In this document: piece after piece, positions 56,311 through 64,000 of the stretch
How positions within the stretch are numbered: position 1 is the stretch's first letter
How the letters are laid out: every line of letters begins with the position of its first letter
NCBI RefSeq assembly: GCF_030272615.1
Contig: NC_081407.1
Coordinates: 436,760,230-436,824,229, forward strand
Reading direction: 5' to 3'
DNA: 64,000 nucleotides
Source: Cryptomeria japonica
Taxonomy: Eukaryota > Streptophyta > Pinopsida > Cupressales > Cupressaceae
Made by a program: the position numbers and the translations under genes
The notes under the pieces: generated by a model
Told to the model about the DNA's origin: nothing
Database searches by the model: none
The model's input: the letters and a program-made list of their open reading frames with translations, nothing else

Positions 56311-57516
56311 ATGGCTTCGACCATTCCTAGTCCAACAATTGATGTTGGTGCTAGCGTTTTGGCATCTGGAGAGCATGGCTCCCCCAACCAAGTGCTCTTG
56401 CAAGTTTGTTCCGAAAGTGTTTCACAAGGTACTATTTCTGGTACCCTTGATGTTATTTTACCATTGCAAGATTTTGATAATGCATGCAACTGGCTTGAAA
56501 AGTATAATTTAATTGGTTATTTTGTGGGGAGGGTTCCACCTGAAAGCATGCTTCGTGATTGGGTTGCCAAAGCTTGGGCCCCTCATGGGATCCGGCTTGA
56601 TGGCATCCAAAATCTCACCAAAGGTTTTTTTCTGTTTCGCTTTTCAAATCCTACTCATGTTGAGGGTGTCCTCAAGCATGGTCCCTGGTTTGTGTAGTCA
56701 TCCTTGTTGGTTTTTCAACCGTGGTCTAGGGACTTTACAATCTCCGATGAAAAAAAGCTCAAGGTCCCTATCTAGGTTTAATTTCTTGGTCTCCCTCTTC
56801 CTTGTTGGTCGTTCCTGCAAACGATTGCCCAATCTCTTGGCAAGATTGTTTGCATGGAGCCAGACTGTTTTTTTCATGCCCGCCCTCAAAAGAGGGCCTG
56901 CATTGAAGTGGATTTATCCCGGGATCTTAAGGAAACTATTGATATTCAGGTTGGCGGTCATAGCTTTTCTCAGCGTGTGCTATATTTAAATTTGCATAAC
57001 ACCTTCTATCGGTGCCAGTCCTCTAATCACAAGATTAAAGATTGCCCTCTTGCTGCTCCTAGGACTAAGGCGCCTTCTAAAGATGTCGGTTCTTCGGAAC
57101 CCAAGTTGGAAGAAGGTTGGACCACTGTGGGTCGAAAGAATAAACCTAAGCATGATGCTTCAGCTGTAGCGCCACCCTCTTCCCAGCCTGCGGCTTCTAT
57201 GAAGCCAACTCCTGCTACAACGCAAGCTAATGTGCAATCGGAGGTTTCAAACCCTACTGATAAGGGGAAGGGTTTTGTTGAGAGTAGTTCTCGCTCTGCA
57301 TGGGTGTGTACTCCTCATGCGGTTTCAACTATTGCAGCTCAACATTTGCGCCATTCTCGCAGCCCGTCTAGGCGGGATAGCGGCAAAGATGAGGGTCGTG
57401 GTAAGCGCAGGGTTCTTTCAAGGGATTCTTTCCCTGGTTTTCAATTTGCTTCAGATTTTTTGCAGAATAGTTTATCCTCTCTTGAGGACAAAGAAGGCAT
57501 GCAAGATTTTGAATGA
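56311..57516 (+). pseudogene. LINE ORF1 (DUF4283-like gag protein with zinc knuckle)
   Basis: The frame from ATG 56311 reads through DUF4283-like sequence: NWLEKYNLIGYFVGRVPPES, DWVAKAWAPHGIRLDGIQNL and GFFLFRFSNPTHVEGVLKHG, typical of plant LINE ORF1. A TAG at 56695 and two further stops near 56773 interrupt, but the same frame continues to 57516. A zinc knuckle at about 57000-57045 reads NTFYRCQSSNHKIKDCPL, with the first Cys of C-x2-C-x4-H-x4-C lost. The C-terminal third is Ser/Lys/Arg-rich. The protein would package LINE RNA. Confidence 0.82.
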
Positions 57517-58344
57517 TGAACTTCCTCTCATGGAATGTTCAGGGCCTTACTAACCCTACCAGATAAAAATTTCGTGCGGAATATTAGACAAGCTCATCTT
57601 GGTATTGATGTTCTTTGCCTTCAAGAAGTTAAAGTTACTGCTTTCTTGTTGGTTGTTGCATGTCGTGTGATATGGCCAAATGGCCTGGTTTTTGCTTCAA
57701 AACACGAAGTTGGTAGAGGAGGTGTTGTCACTCTTCTCTCACCACGTTGGCACTCTACTATTGTCTATCATGGGTTAGATCCTACTCAGCGAGCAGTGTG
57801 GGTCCTCATGTCAGTCGACAATCATTCTTTTGGGATCTTTAATATTTATGCTTCCAATGATGCTGTGGAGCGATCTTGCTTGTGGCGGTGGATTGCAGAT
57901 TCGTTGCCCCCTGCCACTTGGGTGATGTGTGGGGACTTTAATATGGTTGAAGTGGCCTCCGATAAAGACAACATTCTGCCTTTTCAGTGGATAGCTGGTG
58001 AACGGGAAGCATGGTTTCACATGCAAAATAAATTGGGGCTTTTTGATCCCAATATTTCTCATCGTCCTTCTCAGGGAGTCTGGCACACTTGGTGTAATTA
58101 CAGAGCTGGCCCTAGCAGAGTCTTTAAACGTCTTGATCGTGCCATGATCTCAGCGCAATCGTTTTTTGCTTTTGGGGAAAACCAATCTTTTCCAGTTTTG
58201 CCTCTTGCTGAAGTCACCTTGTCAGATCACTTTCCCATCAAATTTAGCATTGAATGGATGCCAGGTTGTAAGCACACTCCAAAAACGCAATTTTTTCTCA
58301 ATACTTCTCTACTAAGTCATCCCCCAATGCTAGGCCACATCTAG
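57516..58344 (+). pseudogene. LINE ORF2, AP-type endonuclease domain
   Basis: ORF2 starts at the ATG 57516-57518 inside TGATG, so its first base is the last base of the ORF1 stop. It opens MNFLSWNVQGLTNPTR. A stop plus frame change near 57555 is followed by a long open stretch: VRNIRQAHLGIDVLCLQEVK with the metal-binding Glu, TWVMCGDFNMVE, FKRLDRAMI and VTLSDHFPIKF with the terminal Asp-His pair. These are the catalytic motifs of apurinic-type endonucleases that nick target DNA. Residues are conserved, but the frame break inactivates the copy. Confidence 0.87.
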
Positions 58345-58599
58345 TGGGTCCGGAATCTTGAGAGTTGTCCTACTCAACTCACCGGTTGGATTACATGGTG
58401 AAATGATGCTATCTAGCGAACTGCCCGTTTCCTCTGCATCTATGGCCAACAGTTGGCCACGTACCGCAAACGGTCCTATGAGGCCACAACCAAGAATTTG
58501 AAGTCTACTACTGAAGCTTTGATGGCTAACCCCTTCAGCCCTGGACATCAAGTCCAGGTGGCTCAACTCAGACACCATTGTTGATTCTCATGCTGCCAG

Positions 58600-59950
58600 A
58601 GGAGCTCAAATCAAGGCCAGATTGCATTGGCTTAAGGTTGGTGATCATGTGCTCTCAGAGCACGCCATTCCTCTCCAGGGATTAAAAGGATTAAAGAAGG
58701 TCAATCAATGCTTTCTGAGCTACCGGATATTATTCAAGCCTTTGTCAGACATTGTGAGGTGTTCACTACGTAGGAAAATTCCCCTAACCGCGATACTGCT
58801 TTGCAAAAGTGCTTGGCAGTGGTTCCCTCTTAGCTCTCTGATGCTAAAAGAGTGTTTTGTGATCAATTTCTCACTTTTTAGGATCTTAAGGATGCTATTT
58901 TTTATATGGTAGATGATAAAGCTCTCGGTTGCAATGGCTTCCCCTGCGAGTTTTACAAGGCCTTATGGCCATGTGTTGGTGCTGATTTGCATAAGGTATA
59001 CTTGAAGGCCTTTCATTCCCATTCTTTGGGGCCAATTATTGACAAGGGGAATATCAAGTTCATTCCCAAAGCTGGTGATCCTGAGGACATTTATAATTGG
59101 TGGCCAGTTACCTTGCTGAATGTCTCCTACAAGATAATTGCAAAAGCCTTGGTGCTCAAAATCAGACATCTTCCACAGATTGTGCGCCCAGAGCAACCTG
59201 GTTTTATCAAATCTAGGTTTATTCTAGATAATATCATTGCGGCCTAGGAAGGCATGGAATGGGCCCGACGCACTTTGCAGAAAGCCCTCTTCCTTAAAAT
59301 TGATTCTACTAAAGCTTATGATCGCATAGAATGGCCTTTTATTCTTTCTATGCTTAAAGCCTTAGGGTTTGCTCCCCATTTCATTTAGTCTGTGCCAATG
59401 CTTTTTGGGGATGTTTCTGCTTGTATTACCATCAATGGTCGCCAATCTTCAGCTTTCGATCTTTTCAGATCCATTCGCCAAGGTTGTCCTCTTGCACCTT
59501 CCTTATACGTGCTTGCTGCCAAAGGGTTTGGATATCTGCTTGCATCTGCCATTTTTGCCCGACGAGTCAGGGGGATTTCCTTGCCTGAGTCACCTTCTCA
59601 GCTTGTTAATGGCCATTTTGCTAATGATTCTTTTCTCACTCTCATCGAAGAGGAGGATAATGTCAAGGAAACTCTTCATTGTCTAGACATTTTTTGTTTA
59701 GCTTCTGGGTCGGCTATTCAATGGCACAAAACCAAGTGTTACAGGCAGTCTTTCCTTCCAGTTCCGCCTTGGATGCTCTAGTTTGGATGGAATTGGATCC
59801 AACATGGGGAGATTTTTTCTTTTTGGGCATTCCCTTTGCCTTTCAAGGGTCTGTTGTTGCTCTTTGGAATGCAATGCTTGCAAGAATTGAGAAGAAAATT
59901 GCTTACTAGATTACCAAGCCTCTTTCTCTCGCTGGTAAATTCATTGCAGC
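58600..59950 (+). pseudogene. LINE reverse transcriptase
   Basis: Motifs in order: KALGCNGFPCEFYKALWPCV, NIKFIPKAGDPEDIYNWWPV, SYKIIAKALVLKIRHLPQIV, EQPGFIKSRFILDNIIAA, FLKIDSTKAYDRIEWPFIL with the first catalytic Asp, and RQGCPLAPSLYVLAAKGFGY. The catalytic FADD box reads FAND (Asn codon AAT at 59623-59625). A TAG after DNIIAA (59245) and one in place of Trp near 59387 add further breaks. Thumb-like sequence follows to about 59950. Confidence 0.87.
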
Positions 59951-60720
59951 TACTCATGTCTACTACTCCTCGTGTTGGGCTCCTTCCAAAGCTTCTTATT
60001 GTAAGCTAGAGAAGCTCTTGAGAGAATTTTTATGGGCCAATGGCGTAGATAATCATGGCTTTCACAGAGTTGCTTGGGATTTCTATTGTATCCCTGGTGA
60101 CTTTGGAGGGATTGGCCTCTTGTCCACTTAGAAACAAGGTTTAGCTCTCTGTGCCAAATGGGTTCTTTGAGCCATTTCTGGAAACGAAGCTTGGAAGGTG
60201 TTGCTTCGACATTGCATTTCCTCAGGACATTCGATTAATAGACCGGCCTGGAAGGGGATTGGCTTTCAAACCCTTCTTATCATGAAAGATGTTGTGCACA
60301 TTAAAGGCACTTTTTTTGCTAAAAGCATTTGGCGTGCCTGGGAAGCTGTGAAGACCTGGCTTCGCTAGGATGGTTCGGGATTTCGTGATGGCCTTCTTTT
60401 AACCAACAAAATATTTGGTGGTCACCTCTCATTCAGGTCTAGGGTCTCCCACTGGCCCGTGTCCCTGGAGTTCTTGCTCTGTGTTTTCACAAATGCGGCA
60501 TCTGCACTACTCATGACATTTATTCTCGTGCCACTATGAGTCTTCGCTCTTGGGAAGATTTACAGACTCAATTTCGCCTCATCCAACCAAATCGACAAAC
60601 ATTTGAGCTAGTGCTCTCCGCTTTGCCTCTGAATATGCTACACAAAATTGGTATTCATTCTGTGAGGCCTTTCATGCAGAGCATCCACACACTAAACCAT
60701 ATTAGGGAGATTTCTTTCTC
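59951..60720 (+). pseudogene. LINE ORF2, post-RT region up to the interruption
   Basis: Fragments in several frames continue the LINE: LEKLLREFLWAN at about 60005-60045, then GDFGGIGLLST near 60100, and MSLRSWEDLQTQFRLI with RQTFELVLSALPLNML at 60536-60650. LINE-like sequence stops near 60720 and is replaced by C/A-rich DNA. Confidence 0.6.
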
Positions 60721-60724
60721 CCAA

Positions 60725-63522
60725 CTTACCTATTCAATAAATCTAATCCTTCCATAACTTCACAAATCCCTCACTAGATTCTTAATCCACTCACAAGGCT
60801 ACAATAGCCCAAACACATCCAATCTCCTCAAACCCTTATCCAACCACTCACACACATTCCTCCATACATATTCAACCATCTTGAACCTCAAACCATGCTC
60901 CACAACTCTCAAACACCTTCAAACTCCTTACTAGTCACTCAACTAGGACTGCCCCCAAATAGGACTTCCACTCTTCCTCTAATGCCAACTCACAACTTGT
61001 CACAAGTATTCCTCACAAACACAAAAACTCCCTTGTCAATCCTAAAAGGCTTATCAACATGTTCACTTTGGACTCTCTCTACCCACCCAACCTCCCAAGA
61101 TGACATAGAAACACTTAGTTTGGTTCACTGTTTTCTATGACAGTCTTGACACATTTTGGACAGTCAAAAAAGTTTAGGACAGTCATATATTTAGACTTCT
61201 TTCCCACTTCTCAATGCCTCCAAAGGCTCCTAGAGACTCAATAGGGTCTGCCCAATCCCTCTTTTCTCTCCAACCACAGTACCAACCAGCATACCAACTT
61301 ACAAACACAAAGTTCTTGTCTCACGGTCAACTAGGACAGTAACTAACAATTTTAGGACAATCAATAAGTTTGTGCATTTGGATTGTTTACCCAACTTGAC
61401 AACCCTTGTTCCCTGTCAATGGAACCCTCACACACTTTCCACAACCCCCACTTGACCCCTCAAGGTCCTCCAAGGCATCCAAGCCAACCAAAACCTCCTC
61501 TTTTACACTGCTGTCCCAGACTGAGACACAATTTCAGTCGACTTCCTTCAAGTTTGCACGTGAAAAATCATGTATAAATCCCTACAACAAAAAGGAAACT
61601 AAAATGCATATCATTTCCCTCCATTCCACCAATTTTTTGGCCCTTGGACATGTGGAATGGAGGCTATTTACATTTTATAATGTCACTGCAAACCCTAGGG
61701 CAGGGTTTAGACTGTTTTTACAAAAAAAAAGCTATAACTTATGCAAAACAAAATGGATTTAAATGAAACCAATTGCAGAATGAAGATGATTCACGCCTCC
61801 AACGTATCCAATAAGTCTTCAATAAAAAAAAAGAGGTTTTCTTGATAGAAAAAAGCAAATTTCAGACTGTCACGTCTGGTGTAAAATTCCTTAACTAAGA
61901 ACTGATTGCAAATAGATGTATATATCCAGATTAAAACAGAAACGTATTATTCAACACAGCCAGTGGATTATTGGCATGCCAATGAATATCGTTTAACAGT
62001 ATTATTGTTCAATACACGCAGTCTCCATTTTACTTTCATGCTTAATGATAAACATAGCATTTATCAACAGAGAACAGAACAATTATTATTCAACAATCAT
62101 TATCAAATGATTAAATGTTTCACCAGGAAATGGGTTAAAGAATTTCTTTCATGATGCACCTGTTAATTACGCAGTGACTGTTGATGCCAAACTTCTTGTT
62201 GTGTGCCACCCGAAGAGTTCATATATTCACCGAAGACAGTGTAGAACGAAACATCCACAACCGCAAACAATTCCCCCGAACTTAATTCCACGGAAAAATC
62301 AATTTACATGATATCACGGTGTACTGTGTTTAGTAACCCTTCCAATTTCCGCTGCGCGATGACTGCGATCTCCCAATACGGTAGAAACAGACCATACACT
62401 ACAACCCGATATCGGGTTACAGGGCCACAGAAGTAAGAATGAGTTAGATGTGTCGTCTTTCACCTGCGTCCGGAGGTCTTATTCCCATCACGTGCATAAG
62501 GAAACACACGCATCTATATACAAATCTAAGACTCACGCCATTAAGTCACTCCACTGCTTCTATAAAACACGGTTCCACTCCAGAACTTACGTCCAATAGG
62601 TTAGACAATAACTGACAAAAGGAGATTTGATTTAGTAAGTATCCTATCACACAGATGACCAATCTTTCCCCCATTTGCCAAATCGCCTCCTCCTTAAATC
62701 CGTTCCCGGGGTGGTTCCCCAACTGAATCAAACCAATTCTCTTTATTAATCATAACCATCGAAAAGTTTAAGCTTTTATTAATTATTTTATATTAACAGA
62801 CAAGTGATTAATATAAAATAATTACAATAAACATTTATTAATTAATTAATTAATTTATATTAGTGAATTGGAAACTAATATAAAAGAATTAATGTGACTT
62901 TGACTTAGAAATTATTAGGGGATATTACATCTGGGAAAAGCGCATGAAAGTGCAGGGAATCACAAGTTTTATTAATATTTTGCTTATTACATTGAACAAC
63001 AACCCATACTCAATGTGGGCAGGGCCTTTTTAAACATTCTCCAGGCCTCCCATCGGTTGTAACCACCTTCATAACTTGATTTTAACAAACTCACATAATT
63101 ACCCTTAAAAACTCAAAAGTTGCTTGACAACTTTTTTGTCAGCTTTAACAATTTTGCTCCAAATTGCATCTACACTTAATCTATGACTCCAATGCCCCAA
63201 TAATGACTCAAATAGGTCCAAATAGTCCATAAAGACCCTTACACATCATAAAACAACATATTTGACCCATTGATACTCATTTCCAACATAATGACAACTT
63301 TTGACAATTTTTGACAATCTTGTCAATATGACCTCAACATGACTCAAAACACCTTCTAATGACTTAAAGACACTTATTACATCAAGAATGGTCATAATCG
63401 ACCTTATTACATCACATGAACTCAAAAAATTTAAAATATTGTATCATGGCCTCACTAAGGCATAAAGACCTATTAGGTGCTCCTGCACCATAGTGGAAAG
63501 ATTGGTGTTGGTTTCCCAACAC
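60725..63522 (-). mobile_element. Insertion in the LINE, probable minus-strand LTR DNA of unresolved family
   Basis: LINE coding is replaced here by C/A-rich, non-coding sequence. On the minus strand it begins TGTTGGGAAACCAACACC at 63522, like the start of the solo LTR at 10626 (TGTTGGGAAAC). A short palindrome GTGTTGG-TTT-CCCAACAC sits at that border. The left border could not be fixed and no target duplication was found, so the identity as one LTR is tentative. Without the nested solo LTR it would be about 1.75 kb. Open frames at 60895-61140 and 61383-61762 match nothing. Confidence 0.45.
61880..62929 (-). mobile_element. Solo LTR, 1050 bp, gypsy-type ends
   Basis: The block begins TGTAA and ends TTACA, with the exact target duplication TCTGG at 61875-61879 and 62930-62934. 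On the minus strand it starts TGTAATATCCCC, the usual start of many plant gypsy LTRs. It is less AT-rich in the middle than its surroundings. It is nested in the insertion that itself interrupts the LINE. The open frames inside (61906-62154, 62546-62731) are not called as genes. Confidence 0.9.
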
Positions 63523-63559
63523 TTCTTTTTGTAATTACAAACCTAAGCTGGGTTACCAC

Positions 63560-64000
63560 TAGCTTGTGCCTCACTTGCCTATGGTTCCCACGTTGAATCT
63601 CAAATGGCATTTGCAATCCTCGCAACACACTTGGCATCGCAGATTTCAGACTCTTTGGTCTGCCATTGCTGAGCCTAAGGTGGCTCATTTTGCTTGGTGT
63701 ATTCTTTTCCAAGGCTTGCCTGTGGGTTCTCGTCTCAGGCATCTGGGGGTGCCTGACCCTCATTGTCCCTTTTGTGGGTTGCTTGAGACCTTGATGCATC
63801 TCTTCTAGTTTTGTAGAAGAGCCCAACAACTATGGGTTTGGATTCTTGATTTTTTTAGGCCTTTTCGACCTGAACACTTTTCTTGGCATATGGTTCTGTT
63901 GGGAGATTTCCCGCGACTTCCCTTCAAATTTACTTAGATTTGGCATGCTTTCAGGATGGAAATCCTTTTTAGTTTATGGAAAGATAGAAATGTTGTTTTC
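63560..64000 (+). pseudogene. LINE ORF2, zinc-binding region after RT
   Basis: The frame opening near 63566 reads LKWHLQSSQHTWHRRFQTLW, EPKVAHFAWCILFQGLPVGS and DPHCPFCGLLETLMHLF, then a TAG where the next residue before a Cys would be. It then continues FCRRAQQLWVWILDFF in the same frame. This is the zinc-binding region at the end of plant LINE RTs (P-K--HFAW--L, C-FC---ET--HLF--C). It is the downstream part of the LINE seen before 60720 and runs off the window. Confidence 0.82.

Larger units (their letters stand above)
56250..64000 (+). mobile_element. LINE with ORF1 and ORF2, interrupted, running off the window
   Basis: From 5' to 3': ORF1 (56311-57516), ORF2 endonuclease (57516-58344), RT (about 58600-59950), post-RT part to about 60720, an insertion of about 2.8 kb, then the zinc-binding region at 63560-64000. 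It is close to full length in domain content. It lies antisense within what appears to be an NLP intron. All frames carry stops. The 3' end and target duplication lie outside the window, so the 5' end is only approximate. Confidence 0.85.

Noticed and set aside
61880-62929. Open frames at 61906-62154 and 62546-62731 as small genes
   Set aside because: They lie inside a solo LTR with exact target duplication and have no recognisable motifs.
1-64000. CRISPR array, prokaryotic operon or organellar insert
   Set aside because: The tandem arrays have no unique spacers of constant length, there are no ribosome-binding-site-linked gene strings, and no rRNA, photosynthesis or respiratory genes are seen.

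Overview
The window looks like a stretch of nuclear DNA from a large-genome seed plant, most likely a gymnosperm. The evidence is one recognisable host gene with an intron of at least 9 kb, AT-rich spacer, no compact gene clusters, and a dense, nested and mostly decayed retrotransposon load: Ty1/copia, Ty3/gypsy including a chromovirus, LINEs, a tRNA-derived SINE, solo LTRs and a short TRIM-like element. The species call is inference. No prokaryotic, organellar or CRISPR features are seen.

Host gene. On the minus strand at 53631-55012 lies the last exon of a NIN-like protein (NLP) transcription factor. It carries the C-terminal part of the RWP-RK DNA-binding domain and a complete C-terminal PB1 domain. 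It starts at a clean splice acceptor, and the preceding exon is not found before the window ends. The 55-64 kb part, which holds an antisense LINE that is itself interrupted, therefore appears to be intron. A second, unidentified exon-like open stretch at 41044-41266 plus 44116-44144 is split by a small copia element.

Layout. 1-8.5 kb: spacer, dispersed repeats, a first copy of a ~3 kb repeat and a 10-bp tandem array. 8.58-10.63 kb: a 2045-bp solo LTR (duplicated target CAATG) inserted in a tRNA-derived SINE; a second SINE copy is at 15.6 kb. 11.7-14.9 kb: a second, diverged copy of the ~3 kb repeat, containing a quasi-palindromic CTACCATATGGTAG array and a palindromic ATAC/GTAT microsatellite. 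15.8-19.8 kb: decayed minus-strand coding sequence including a Tat/Athila-like gypsy integrase, and between them a 48-bp repeat array with a 95-bp-arm hairpin. 19.8-33.7 kb: a copia element that has received a 6.2-kb chromovirus (duplicated target GAAGG) in gag and a 998-bp solo LTR (duplicated target ATTTG) in the RT catalytic region. 34.2-36.3 kb: a minus-strand LINE remnant. 37.1-40.6 kb: a 5'-truncated LINE bounded by an exact 20-bp target-site duplication, which carries an extra ORF after its RNase H. 41.3-44.1 kb: a deletion-derivative copia (duplicated target ATGAG). 45.4-46.2 kb: a young 829-bp TRIM-like element (duplicated target AGGAT, LTRs differing at 2 of 137 sites). 47.6-49.7 kb: decayed gypsy gag-pro-RT. 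49.7-50.7 kb: two foldback structures. 53.6-55.0 kb: NLP exon. 56.3-64.0 kb: a plus-strand LINE (ORF1 plus endonuclease, RT and zinc-finger regions) interrupted between about 60.7 and 63.5 kb by further inserted DNA, including a 1050-bp solo LTR (duplicated target TCTGG).

The most unusual item is the LINE at 37139-40552. A gag-like or plant-transposon-like protein with a charged linker and coiled coil lies downstream of RNase H, inside the same target-site duplication, so it moved as part of one retrotransposition unit.
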